Notes: generated by a model not told the origin, from the sequence alone. Positions 51,841 through 60,213 are shown, numbered from the stretch's first letter. The stretch is 64,000 bases of DNA from Streptomyces sp. Ru73 (GCF_002920575.1 NZ_PQSQ01000012.1:1-64000); one strand, 5' to 3'. Made by a program: numbers and translations.

Positions 51841-52779
51841 ATGGACAACCTCGCGCTCCTGACGATCGGCGCCACGCTGCTGTGCTGCCTGCTCGCCGTC
51901 CTCGGCGTCCACGCCGTCGCCTCGGGCCGGGCGCAGCACGCCGCGCTGGTCGAGCGGCTCGACCGGGCGGGGCAGGTCCGCGCGCCGGCCCGCCGCCGCG
52001 CCTTCCACGGCCTGGACCGCAGGCTCCGCCGCACCCGGTTCGGCAAGCGGCTGGAGATCCGGCTCGCGGCCACCGGGCTGGACGTCACGCCCGGCGCGTT
52101 CTTCGTCGCCATGGTCGCCGCCGTCCTCGGACTGTGGCTGCTGGCCACCGCGCTGCTCGCGCCGTTCTTCGGGCCGATCGCGGGCGCCGCGGGCCTGTGG
52201 GGCGCGTTCGCGTACCTCAACTGGCAGCGGCAGAAGCGCACCGAGCGGTTCATCAACCAGCTCCCCGAGCTCTCCCGGGTCCTCGCCAACGCCACCCAGG
52301 CCGGCCTGGCGCTCCGTACCGCCCTCGCGATGGCCGCCGAGGAGCTGGAGGCACCGGCCGGCGAGGAGCTGGGCAAGGTCGCCGACCAGCTCGCCATCGG
52401 GCACTCCGTGGAGGACGCGCTCGGCGCGCTCGCCGAGCGGCTGCCCTCCCGCGAACTGGTCGTCCTGGTCACCACGCTGGTGCTGTCCAACCGGGCCGGC
52501 GGCACCGTCGTCAGCTCGCTGCGCAACCTCACCGAGACGCTGGAGGAGCGCAAGGAGACCCGCCGCGAGGTCCGTACCCAGCTGTCGCAGGTCACCGCCA
52601 CCGGCTACATCGTCCCGCTGATGGGCCTGGGCGCGCTGCTGGTCATGAACAACATCTGGCCCGGCGCACTGGACAAGATCACCGGCAGCGTGCTGGGCCA
52701 GGGCGCGATCCTCGTCGCGCTCGCCCTGTACGCGCTGGGCTTCTTCCTCGTCCGCCGGCTCGGCAAGATCGACGTCTGA
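51841..52779 (+). CDS. tadB: Type II secretion F-domain protein TadB
   Basis: A 312-residue platform membrane protein. It has an N-terminal helix (LALLTIGATLLCCLLAVLGV), a pair of hydrophobic helices near residue 85-115, the GspF/TadC-type cytoplasmic domain (about 140-250; LPELSRVLANATQAGLALRT, NRAGGTVVSSLRNLTETLEE) and C-terminal helices. It pairs with TadC in the membrane and connects to the TadA ATPase. GGAGGAAG precedes the ATG. Confidence 0.92.
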   Translation: MDNLALLTIGATLLCCLLAVLGVHAVASGRAQHAALVERLDRAGQVRAPARRRAFHGLDRRLRRTRFGKRLEIRLAATGLDVTPGAFFVAMVAAVLGLWLLATALLAPFFGPIAGAAGLWGAFAYLNWQRQKRTERFINQLPELSRVLANATQAGLALRTALAMAAEELEAPAGEELGKVADQLAIGHSVEDALGALAERLPSRELVVLVTTLVLSNRAGGTVVSSLRNLTETLEERKETRREVRTQLSQVTATGYIVPLMGLGALLVMNNIWPGALDKITGSVLGQGAILVALALYALGFFLVRRLGKIDV

Positions 52780-52790
52780 GAGGCCGCACC

Positions 52791-53660
52791 ATGGCACTCC
52801 TCCTCGCCCTCCTCCTCGGCCTCGCCGTCCTCGGCGCCGTGTACGGCTGGCGGCTGTACCGCTCCGAGGCCAGGCTCCCCGGCGACCTCGCCGTCGCGCT
52901 GGAGGTCGGCTCCTCCCGCACCGGCGCCGCGCACTCGCTCATCGACCGGCTCGGCATGCGGTACGCGCCGGCGGTGCTGCGGCTGATGGGCCCCAAGCGC
53001 GTCGACCGGCTGCGCAAGCGGATCGACATGGCCGGCAACCCCGGCGGCCTCACCGTCGACCGCTACGCGGCCCGCCGCTTCGTCTACGGCGTCACCGGCG
53101 CGCTCGGCGCCCTCGCGATGGCCGCCAACGGGCAGCCGGTGCTCGCGCTGCTGATGATCGCGTTCGGCGCCTTCTGGGTGGAGGTCTCCCTCTGGTCCGC
53201 CATCCGGCAGCGCAAGGAGGCCATCGAGCGCACCCTCCCCGACTTCCTCGACGTCCTCGCCGTCGTGGTCTCCGCGGGGCTCGGCTTCCGCCAGGCCCTG
53301 GACCGCACCGCCGAGAAGTACCAGGGCCCCTGGTCCGACGAGCTGCGCATCACCCTGCGCCAGATGGACATGGGCGTCAGCCGCCGCCAGGCGTTCGAGG
53401 AGCTGCGCCGGCGCAACGACTCCGAGCAGGTCGCCATGTTCGTCACCGCCCTGCAGCAGGGCGAGGAGCTGGGCGCGCCGATCGTCGACACGCTCATCGC
53501 CATCGCCAACGACATGCGCCGCACGGACGCCCAGAACGCCCGTCGCAAGGCGGCCAGGGCGGTGCCGAAGGCCACCACCACGATCACCATGGTCATGGTC
53601 CCGGCCACCATCCTGCTCATCGGCGCCGGCATGTTCCTGGGCTCGGGGCTGCTGGAATGA
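52791..53660 (+). CDS. tadC: Type II secretion F-domain protein TadC
   Basis: A 289-residue platform protein with the same domain plan as TadB: N-terminal helix (MALLLALLLGLAVLGAVYGW), a pair of helices near 95-130, then a GspF-like domain (TLPDFLDVLAVVVSAGLGFR, QQGEELGAPIVDTLIAIAND) and a C-terminal helix TITMVMVPATILLIGAGMF. It starts 11 bases after tadB. Its stop overlaps the start of the histidine-kinase gene by 4 bases, which places the two-component system inside the pilus operon. Confidence 0.92.
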   Translation: MALLLALLLGLAVLGAVYGWRLYRSEARLPGDLAVALEVGSSRTGAAHSLIDRLGMRYAPAVLRLMGPKRVDRLRKRIDMAGNPGGLTVDRYAARRFVYGVTGALGALAMAANGQPVLALLMIAFGAFWVEVSLWSAIRQRKEAIERTLPDFLDVLAVVVSAGLGFRQALDRTAEKYQGPWSDELRITLRQMDMGVSRRQAFEELRRRNDSEQVAMFVTALQQGEELGAPIVDTLIAIANDMRRTDAQNARRKAARAVPKATTTITMVMVPATILLIGAGMFLGSGLLE

Positions 53661-55084
53661 GGCGCGGCGCGGCGCGGCAGGACCGTCGGCGGGTGGCCTT
53701 CCGGCGGGGGAGCGCCGCGTCCATCACCGCGGGCGGACCGCTGCCGCACGGCCCGGAGGCCACCGCGGTGCCGCCCGAGGAACCCACCCTCCGGCTCCAG
53801 ATAAGTGCCCTCCAGGCGCTGTGCCGGCAGGTGTTCGGCTTCCGGCTCGCGATGATCGCGCTCGCCGCGCCGTTCGCCATCCTCGGCACCAAGCGCGGCT
53901 GGCCGACCGTGCTGATCTGCTCCGCCGTCCTGTTCACCTTCATGGCCTCCTACCTGCTCTTCCGCGACTGGGAGCGGTTCGGCCCCCTGCTGCTGCGCCA
54001 CCCCCTCCTGCTCGCGCTGGACGCTGCCTTCGGCGCGCTCCTGCTCTTCACGGCCTCGCCCGCCAGCCCGCTCAGCTACGTCACGATCTGCACGCCGTTG
54101 CTGGCCGGACTGGCCTACGGCTGGCGCGGCGCGGGCGTCTTCGCCTCCCTCACCGTCTGCATCGTGCTGCTGGCGTACGTGGGCGACGCCGACCTCGACG
54201 TCACGCTCGCCGGCTCGACCTTCCTGCCCGGCGTCTGCGTCCTGGCCGGCGCGGTCGGTGTCACCCTGCGCAACCTGATGCTGCGGTTCGGCGCCGCCGG
54301 GGAGGCGCTCACCGAGACCCGCTCGCGGCTCGCCGTCCACGAGGCCGTGGAGTCCGAACGCGCCCGCCTCGCGCGCGAGATGCACGACTCGGTCGCCAAG
54401 ACCCTGCACGGCCTGGCGCTGGCCGCCGACGGCCTGGCCGCCTCCGCCGACCGGACGGACCCGGCGACCGTCAAGCGCCAGGCCGAGCTGGTCTCCCGCG
54501 CAGCCCGCCGGGCCGCGGCCGAGTCCCGCGAACTCCTCTCCGACCTGCGGCGCGAGACCGGCCTGGACGGCGGCGTCGACCTCGTCGGGGAACTCTCCGC
54601 GAAGGTCGCCGACTTCGCCCGCCGCGCGGACATCCCGGCCCGCTGCCGCCCCCTCGGCGAAGGCCCCGCGCCCCAGGTCCCGCACGCCATCGCCCGCCAG
54701 CTGCTCACCATCGCCGGCGAGGCCATGGAGAACGCCCGCCGGCACGCGGCGCCCAGCCGCCTGGACGTCGCGGCCGGCGTGGTCGAGAGCAGCCTGCGCA
54801 TCAGCGTGTACGACGACGGCCGCGGCCTGCCGCCCGGTACGACCCTGGAGGACCTGCGCAGGGCCGGCCACTTCGGCCTGGTCGGCATGGTGGAACGGGC
54901 GGCCGGCATCGGCGCCCGCATCCGCATCGGCCGCGGCCGCGCCACGAAGGGCACCGAGGTCCGGGTGGAACTGCCGCTGGCCGCGGTGGTGCCGAAGCCC
55001 CCGGGACCGCCCTTCGTACCAATGCCAGGGAAACCGCCCGTGCCGGTGCCCGAGAAACCGTCCCGTCCCCCCGCCAGGCCGTGA
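53657..55084 (+). CDS. Sensor histidine kinase of the pilus operon
   Basis: A 475-residue NarX/DesK-type kinase. After a basic N-terminus there are about five membrane helices (about 63-205), so it probably senses a membrane or envelope cue. The dimerisation segment contains the phosphoacceptor His in ARLAREMHDSVAKTLHGLAL (near residue 244). The ATPase domain has AMENARRHAAPSRLDVA (N box) and VYDDGRGLPPG (G1), ending near 460. The C-terminus is Pro-rich (KPPGPPFVPMPGKPPVPVPE). ATGA overlap with tadC indicates co-expression. The cognate partner is the regulator 14 bases downstream. Confidence 0.9.
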   Translation: MRRGAARQDRRRVAFRRGSAASITAGGPLPHGPEATAVPPEEPTLRLQISALQALCRQVFGFRLAMIALAAPFAILGTKRGWPTVLICSAVLFTFMASYLLFRDWERFGPLLLRHPLLLALDAAFGALLLFTASPASPLSYVTICTPLLAGLAYGWRGAGVFASLTVCIVLLAYVGDADLDVTLAGSTFLPGVCVLAGAVGVTLRNLMLRFGAAGEALTETRSRLAVHEAVESERARLAREMHDSVAKTLHGLALAADGLAASADRTDPATVKRQAELVSRAARRAAAESRELLSDLRRETGLDGGVDLVGELSAKVADFARRADIPARCRPLGEGPAPQVPHAIARQLLTIAGEAMENARRHAAPSRLDVAAGVVESSLRISVYDDGRGLPPGTTLEDLRRAGHFGLVGMVERAAGIGARIRIGRGRATKGTEVRVELPLAAVVPKPPGPPFVPMPGKPPVPVPEKPSRPPARP

Positions 55085-55098
55085 GAGGAGGCCGTGCC

Positions 55099-56307
55099 AT
55101 GCCGGAATTCCGTGAGCCGGGCGGAGCGCCCGCCACCGATCCGCTCGCACTCGTCGGCGATCCGTTCGTCTTCGGTGACCCCTTCGGCTTCGGCGCCGAA
55201 GACCCGTTCGCCTTCCCGGAGGCGAATCCCTTCATCGAGGGGGAGCCCTTCGGGGAGGGGAGAGGCGGGGACGCGGAGCCGTTCCCCGGCGGGGCCGCGC
55301 CGGAACCGCCCGCGCCGCTGCGGGTGGTGGTCGCCGACGACAACCCCGTCGTACGGGCCGGCCTCACCGTCCTGCTCTCCGGGCGCCCGGACATCCGGGT
55401 GGTCGCGGAGGCCGCCGACGGCCGGGAGGCGTACGAGGCGGCCCGGCGGCACCGCCCCGACGTCGTCCTGCTGGACGTCCGCATGCCCGGCGTCGACGGC
55501 ATCGCGGCCCTGCCGCACCTGGTCCGCCTCGCGCCGGTCATGATGCTGACGTACAGCCGGGAGAGCGAGATCGTACGGGAGTCGCTGCGGCTCGGCGCGG
55601 GCGGCTATCTGGTGCACGGCGAGTTCACCGCGGACGAACTGGCCGCCGCGGTACGGGACATCACCGAAGGGCGGGCCCGCTTCACGGCGACGGCCAGCAA
55701 CGCGCTGCTGGACCACGTGCGTTCGGCGCCGCCCGCACCGGGTACCGGCAGTGCGGGCCCGGCGGCGTACGGAACCGGCACCGCGGGCCCGGCGTACGGA
55801 ACCGGCCAAGGAGCCGGGGCTTCACCTTCCGGCCAACGCCGGGGCGCACCGGACGAATGCGCTGCTCCTGCAAATGGCAATTCCAGTCAGAATGGCCCGG
55901 CGCCCGGCGTCAATCAGCAGTATTGCGGGGTGCAGTCGGTCTCGAATTCATCGCGACCCTCGCAAACCACTTCGCAACCGCAAGTTGATATGGCACAGTC
56001 TGCGACTGGGCCGCAGCAGGCGACCCCCGTCGTCCCCGCACAGCGGGACCGTGAGGACCGTGCCCCACGGTCCCGGCGGGGAAACGGTACGGACCGGTTC
56101 GGGCTGAGCCATCGCGAGGTGGAGGTGATGGAACTGATCGCGGCAGGCATGACCAACGCGCAGATCGCCGCCACGTGCTTCATCAGCGAGAAGACGGTGA
56201 AGAACCACATCAACCGGATCTTCACCAAGCTGCCCGCCACCAGCCGCAGCCAGGCCATCGCCGTCTGGCTCGGCACCGCCCGAGGGGGAACGCAGAGCCA
56301 TGGCTGA
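55099..56307 (+). CDS. NarL/LuxR response regulator with unusual N-terminus and linker
   Basis: A 402-residue response regulator. Residues 1-72 are a rare extension with repeated (D/E/N)PF units (GDPFVFGDPFGFGAEDPFAF, then NPFIEGEPFGEG). The receiver follows: acidic pair VVADDN (near 78), phospho-Asp in LLDVRMPG (near 124), Thr in MLTYS; the usual active-site Lys is His (YLVHGEFT). Residues about 210-330 are a Gly/Ala/Gln/Asn/Ser-rich linker, AT-richer than the rest. The LuxR helix-turn-helix is near 340-395 (LSHREVEVMELIAAGMTNAQ). I chose the ATG at 55099, preceded by GAGAGGAGG. Likely target: pilus genes. Confidence 0.88.
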   Translation: MPEFREPGGAPATDPLALVGDPFVFGDPFGFGAEDPFAFPEANPFIEGEPFGEGRGGDAEPFPGGAAPEPPAPLRVVVADDNPVVRAGLTVLLSGRPDIRVVAEAADGREAYEAARRHRPDVVLLDVRMPGVDGIAALPHLVRLAPVMMLTYSRESEIVRESLRLGAGGYLVHGEFTADELAAAVRDITEGRARFTATASNALLDHVRSAPPAPGTGSAGPAAYGTGTAGPAYGTGQGAGASPSGQRRGAPDECAAPANGNSSQNGPAPGVNQQYCGVQSVSNSSRPSQTTSQPQVDMAQSATGPQQATPVVPAQRDREDRAPRSRRGNGTDRFGLSHREVEVMELIAAGMTNAQIAATCFISEKTVKNHINRIFTKLPATSRSQAIAVWLGTARGGTQSHG

Positions 56308-56363
56308 ACGGGGCAGGGCCCGCCCGGCCCGCCGCGCGCCCGGCGCCCATGCCGGGATTTGGG

Positions 56364-56416
56364 CCCGGGATTGGGCCTGCGGGCCCATGCCGGGTGCGGG
56401 TGATCCGGCGTACCTT
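56364..56416 (+). promoter_or_regulatory. Candidate flp promoter with shared pilus element
   Basis: An element at 56364-56394 reads CCCGGG, TTGGG, GGGCCCATG and CCGGG in order; its right end overlaps a TGCCGG -35-like hexamer (56388-56393), with TACCTT 17 bases later (56411-56416). A further CATGCCGGG copy is at 56348. The same blocks occur before the prepilin-peptidase gene at 60315-60345. The arrangement suggests activator binding at the -35. Confidence 0.5.
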
Positions 56417-56531
56417 TCCGGGGACGCCGGCGGTACCGGCCGCGCGGACGCGGCCGACGCGACGACGGTCGGCGTGGAAGCTCGCACGCAGGCCGGCGTC
56501 GGACCTGCCGGACCCGGAGGAGAACATCACC

Positions 56532-56774
56532 ATGAACCAGCGGATGCTGAAGGCCACGACCGCCACCCAGGTGCACATCGGTTCCTGGCGGGACGCCTGC
56601 GTTCAGCGGATGTTCGGCCGGGAGCGCTCCAAGGGGCAGACCGCGGTGGAGTACATCGGCATGATCGTGGTGGTCGTGGCGATCATGGCGGCGATCGCGG
56701 GGTTCACGGACATCGGCACCACGATCAAAACGAAGATCAAGGAAGCCATCAGCAGTGTGAAGACCGGCGGCTGA
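56532..56774 (+). CDS. flp: Flp-type pilin
   Basis: The 80-residue major pilin subunit. The 35-residue leader is long for the family. The cleavage site is RSKGQTAVEYIGMIVVVVAI: cleavage after Gly35 gives a 45-residue mature pilin with Glu at position 5 and Tyr at 6, the Flp hallmark. The hydrophobic helix (about 41-60) forms the pilus core and the short C-terminus (TKIKEAISSVKTGG) would be on the surface. GGAGGAG lies 9 bases upstream. The stop overlaps the next gene's presumed CTG start. Confidence 0.92.
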   Translation: MNQRMLKATTATQVHIGSWRDACVQRMFGRERSKGQTAVEYIGMIVVVVAIMAAIAGFTDIGTTIKTKIKEAISSVKTGG

Positions 56775-57463
56775 ACCGTGCCGCGGCGCGGCAGCGCCGT
56801 GCGTTAGACGAGTCCGGGCAGGCCCTCCCCATCTACATCACGGTGGTGGCGGGCCTGCTTTTTCTCGCTTTCGCCTATTTCGCGGTGGGCCAGGCCGCTG
56901 CGTCCCGGAACGGTGCCCAGTCCGCGGCCGACGCGGCGGCGCTCGCCGCTGCCCAGGACGCCCGCGAGCAGTTGCGTGACGGCCTGTTCGCCTCCCTCGA
57001 CGAGCCCGCCGACTGGCCGCTCTACCTTCAGGGCGAGCTCTACGACGCGGCCCGGGCGTGCCTGGCGGCCGGGAGCTTCGCGGCCCGCAACGACGCCGAG
57101 GTGGCCGGCGCCGGCTGCCGCCAACTGGAGGACCAGCGGCAGGGATTCACCGTACGGGTACGCACCACCGGCGGCATGGGTGCGTCCGTCATCCCGGGCA
57201 CCGAGCACGAGCAGTCGGAGGCCAGGGCCACCGCGGTCATCGAGCCGAAGTGCGCCCTGCCCGAAGAGGAGCCGGGTGAGGACGGTGACGGTGACGCGAG
57301 CCCGGCGCCCGGCGCGGACGACGAGGACAAGGACCCCGGCCCCGGGCAGCTGAAGCTGACGTGCGACGGCCAGGAGTGGTCCATCGATCCCGGTGAACCG
57401 GATCCCACGCGCCCCGGATACCCGCGCGCAGCGGACCTGTTCGCCGTAAGGCTTGCCGACTGA
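56771..57463 (+). CDS. TadG-like pilus assembly protein, TTA codon, no canonical start
   Basis: A protein of about 230 residues, with an N-terminal helix after the processing-like site (DESGQALPIYITVVAGLLFL, near residue 15-35), the typical TadE/TadG segment NGAQSAADAAALAAAQDARE, then an outer domain with cysteines (ACLA, GCRQL, KCALP, LTCDG) and an acidic Gly/Asp/Glu-rich insertion. Glu5 is replaced (QALPIY). No ATG, GTG or TTG is in frame near the start; CTG at 56771 overlaps the flp stop and is the best guess. Codon 12 is TTA (56804-56806), suggesting bldA control. Confidence 0.7.
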   Translation: MNRAAARQRRALDESGQALPIYITVVAGLLFLAFAYFAVGQAAASRNGAQSAADAAALAAAQDAREQLRDGLFASLDEPADWPLYLQGELYDAARACLAAGSFAARNDAEVAGAGCRQLEDQRQGFTVRVRTTGGMGASVIPGTEHEQSEARATAVIEPKCALPEEEPGEDGDGDASPAPGADDEDKDPGPGQLKLTCDGQEWSIDPGEPDPTRPGYPRAADLFAVRLAD

Positions 57464-57508
57464 GCCCGCTCGTGGCTGACGGCGCGAAGACGAGTAGAGG
57501 ACGAGTTC

Positions 57509-58123
57509 ATGAGTATGTGGCAGATCACCCGGGCGCGACGGACGGTGGCCGCCGCCTCCCTCGCGGCGGCACTCGCCTTCACGCTGTCCGCCTGCGGCGA
57601 GGACGGCAACCGCAGCGCGAACACCGTCGCCGGTCAGGGTTCCGAGAGCGGGCAGGGGGACGACCGCGCACGGCAGCCGAAAGAGCCGGAACAGCCCGAG
57701 AAGCCCGACGACAGCAAGGTGATCGCCACGCTGCAGGGAGCGGACGGCATCAGCCTCGACGTCACCTCGGCGACCCGCGACTCCGGGGGCTTCGTCACCG
57801 TCAACGGCGTCATCAAGAACAGCTCCGACACCGAGTACTTCGGCACGGACTTCTGGACGGGGCCCGAACTCGCCCTGCAGAAGGGCGCGGGCGGCGGCTC
57901 CCTGGGCGGCGCCTCACTGATCGACAAGGCGGAGAAGAAGCGGTACTACACCCTGCGGGACACCGAGGACCGGCCGCTGACGACGCTCGGCCTCTCCAGC
58001 ATCAAGCCGCGGTCGGAGAACCGGGTCTTCATGCAGTTCCCGGCGCCGCCGAAGAGCACCACCGAGGTCGACCTGCAGATCCCCACCTTCCAGTCCGCCT
58101 CGCTCACGCTCACGGACGCGTGA
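57509..58123 (+). CDS. Putative lipoprotein of the pilus cluster
   Basis: A 204-residue lipoprotein: signal peptide MSMWQITRARRTVAAASLAA and lipobox LSAC near residue 30. The mature part begins with a disordered Gly/Asn/Gln/Glu linker followed by a beta-rich domain (ISLDVTSATRDSGGFVTVNG, then TEYFGTDFWTGPELALQKGA). It starts 45 bases after the TadG-like gene and is followed at 3 bases by an OmpA-domain gene, so these form the end of the operon. No family name can be given with confidence. Confidence 0.75.
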   Translation: MSMWQITRARRTVAAASLAAALAFTLSACGEDGNRSANTVAGQGSESGQGDDRARQPKEPEQPEKPDDSKVIATLQGADGISLDVTSATRDSGGFVTVNGVIKNSSDTEYFGTDFWTGPELALQKGAGGGSLGGASLIDKAEKKRYYTLRDTEDRPLTTLGLSSIKPRSENRVFMQFPAPPKSTTEVDLQIPTFQSASLTLTDA

Positions 58124-58126
58124 CCG

Positions 58127-58741
58127 ATGAGGACCGCATACCGGAAGCGCACGCCCGCGCTCCTGCTCTCCACCGTGCTGGCGACGGGGGTGACGATCGG
58201 CACCGCACCGACGGCGCTCGGGGACGACGTACCGCCGGCCCCTTCCGTCTTCATCGGCAAGGTGGACGTCAACGACCCCGACCTCAAGCTCCCCGAAGGG
58301 AAGACGCTCGCCGCGCCCAAGGTGCTGGACATCAAGACCGTCGTCGGTGACGAGCGCGGTACGGAGCAGCGCGAGGACTCCAACTCCGACGTGAAGTTCC
58401 AGCTGCAGGCCGAGGTGCTGTTCGGCAAGGACAGCGCGAAGCTGTCGGACGTGGCCAACGACCGCATCCGGCAGATCGCCGCCGAGATCGAGAAGCAGCA
58501 GGCCACGCACGTGACCGTGGCGGGCTTCACGGACGACCTCGGCTCCGCCGAGCACGGCCTGAAGCTGTCCAAGGAGCGGGCGAACGCCGTGCAGCGGGAG
58601 CTGAACGAGGACCTGAGCGGCAGCGCCATCACGTTCGAGATCCGCGGTTACGGCGAGGACGCGCCCGTCGCGAGCAACGACACGGAAGCGGGCCGCGAGA
58701 AGAACCGCCGCGTGGAGGTCTCCTTCCCGCGGGCCGACTGA
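58127..58741 (+). CDS. Secreted OmpA-domain protein
   Basis: A 204-residue exported protein (signal MRTAYRKRTPALLLSTVLAT, cleavage near TALGD). The C-terminal 120 residues form an OmpA/MotB-like peptidoglycan-binding domain: AEVLFGKDSAKLSDVANDRI, FTDDLGSAEHGLKLSKERAN with the conserved Asp and Arg that bind the diaminopimelate of peptidoglycan, and NRRVEVSF. It probably anchors the pilus or its lipoprotein partner to the wall. An OmpA domain in a monoderm is not an outer-membrane protein. Its ATG is 3 bases after the lipoprotein stop. Confidence 0.88.
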   Translation: MRTAYRKRTPALLLSTVLATGVTIGTAPTALGDDVPPAPSVFIGKVDVNDPDLKLPEGKTLAAPKVLDIKTVVGDERGTEQREDSNSDVKFQLQAEVLFGKDSAKLSDVANDRIRQIAAEIEKQQATHVTVAGFTDDLGSAEHGLKLSKERANAVQRELNEDLSGSAITFEIRGYGEDAPVASNDTEAGREKNRRVEVSFPRAD

Positions 58742-58971
58742 CCGCGGCCCCGGCCGCGGCACTGAACGGCACCGGCGTCCGTGACGGGCGCCTCGATGTG
58801 AAGACGCACCACATATCCCCTGAAGGTGGTGAAGAAGGAGCAGGCCGGACTCGACGCGGCCGGGGGGCGGATGACAGCGTGCATCCGGACCGGGCGAGCG
58901 CCGGCCTGATGGCTGCCGTACGTGCCGGACGCAACAAACGGCAACATACGGAACAGCGGAGTGGAGCTCAC

Positions 58972-59703
58972 ATGGCACTGGATCTGACGGTCGGCGGTGT
59001 CTGGGGGCCGCGGCAGGAGAGCCCCGACCAGCTCGCCGAGCGCTGGCTGCGGCTCCTGAGGCGGCTGGCGAAGACCGCGCCGGAGGACTTCGCCGGCTGG
59101 CGGGCCGAGGCGGTCGGGCAGGCCGAGGAGCTGCCCGAGAACGTCGACGCCGGATGGCTGGCGTCGTACCTGGAGCGCGTCAACCCGCAGGACGACGCCG
59201 CCACGATCGGGTACTCCGCCGTGCTGGTCGCGGCCTGCCCCGGCCGGCCGATCGTCACCCTCAGCGTCGGGGCCGGCGGGACGCCGCAGTTCGCCCCGCA
59301 GACCGCGGTCCTCACCGTGCGGTCGGCCGACCTCGACGACGACGCGCCGCTGGTCACCCGGCTCCCCGAGGTGCTCACCGCGATCGCGGAGTGCTGGGAC
59401 GCGGACTGGGGCGAGATCACCGACGACGAGATCCTGGGCGCGCTGGAGAAGGAGTACGAGCTGGACAGCTCCACGCCGCGCTGCGGCCGCGCCGTCTACC
59501 TCTCCAGCGGCCGCCGGTCGGTCGTCCCGGACGACGTGCCCGGGCGCCGGTCGGTCACCGAGAACGGCGGCCTGGTCATCGACCTCGGCCGCCCCGACGG
59601 GACAGCGCCGGACGCCGACCACGTGCTCGCGGTCAACGGCCTGCTCCGCAAGGCCGGCGCGCTGGAGGAGCTGCCGTACCCGCTGGACCGCGCCAAGTGG
59701 TGA
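58972..59703 (+). CDS. Putative Imm52-family immunity protein
   Basis: A 243-residue soluble protein. The N-terminus (LDLTVGGVWGPRQESPDQLA, then ERWLRLLRRLAK) resembles the Imm52 immunity family of polymorphic toxin systems, where a WGPR motif is followed by a conserved helix; the C-terminus (LAVNGLLRKAGALEELPYPL) is less characteristic. GGAG precedes the ATG at 58972. No toxin gene is adjacent: the upstream genes encode an OmpA-domain protein and a lipoprotein. It may be a free-standing immunity gene or have a different role. Confidence 0.55.
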   Translation: MALDLTVGGVWGPRQESPDQLAERWLRLLRRLAKTAPEDFAGWRAEAVGQAEELPENVDAGWLASYLERVNPQDDAATIGYSAVLVAACPGRPIVTLSVGAGGTPQFAPQTAVLTVRSADLDDDAPLVTRLPEVLTAIAECWDADWGEITDDEILGALEKEYELDSSTPRCGRAVYLSSGRRSVVPDDVPGRRSVTENGGLVIDLGRPDGTAPDADHVLAVNGLLRKAGALEELPYPLDRAKW

Positions 59704-59769
59704 CGGCGGCCCGTCCGCTCACTCCGCGGCGCTCCCGCCGCTCTCAGAGCCGATAGGCCCCGGCACCCG

Positions 59770-60213
59770 TCACGTCTCGACCGTCAGGCGGGTGCCGGGC
59801 CGCAGGCCCCACGTGGTCATCGCCCCCGCCTCGGCCTCCAGGACGTGCCGGGAGCGCGGCCGGGGGCGGCCCAGCCGGTTCGGCCGCATGGTGCGGACGG
59901 CGAGCACGGTCAGCTCGCGGTCCAGGTACGCGACGTCGATCGCGAAGCGCATGCGGAACGTGTGGATGCTGCTCGCCGGCGTCAGCAGGAGCGCCCCGTC
60001 GATGCCGTCCCGGCCCAGCAGGCCGCGGGTCCGCGCACGGTAGGACGCCGCGATCTCCAGGGGCACCGACCCGGGCGCGCCCGCGCCGCCGTCCCCGGCC
60101 CCGGGCGCGCCCGCGCCGCCGTCCCCGGCCCCGGGCGCGCCCGCGCCCCCGCCGCCGTCTCCGACCGCTGCCGCGATCCGCAGCCTTCCCCGCCCGTCGT
60201 GCCATCTGCCCAT
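59770..60213 (-). CDS. DUF192 protein with an internal Gly/Ala repeat
   Basis: A 147-residue protein of the DUF192 family (small beta-barrel; function unknown). The domain spans about residues 50-147 (EIAASYRARTRGLLGRDGID, LLLTPASSIHTFRMRFAIDV, RHVLEAEAGAMTTWGLRPGT). Residues about 20-48 are three copies of GAGAPGAGDG, encoded by a 30-bp tandem repeat. I chose the ATG at 60213 with GGAGGGGAGA upstream. It is divergent from the prepilin peptidase, and members of this family are often beside Tad genes in actinomycetes. Confidence 0.82.
   Translation of the reverse strand: MGRWHDGRGRLRIAAAVGDGGGGAGAPGAGDGGAGAPGAGDGGAGAPGSVPLEIAASYRARTRGLLGRDGIDGALLLTPASSIHTFRMRFAIDVAYLDRELTVLAVRTMRPNRLGRPRPRSRHVLEAEAGAMTTWGLRPGTRLTVET
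60071..60150. repeat. 30-bp tandem repeat within the DUF192 gene
   Basis: Units at 60071-60100 and 60101-60130 are identical, and a third starts at 60131 and diverges near 60148. The 30-bp unit keeps the reading frame and encodes ten residues per copy, so copy number can change without breaking the gene. Confidence 0.85.

Noticed and set aside
58127..58741. Outer-membrane porin
   Set aside because: Only the peptidoglycan-binding OmpA domain is present; there is no beta-barrel and the host is a monoderm.
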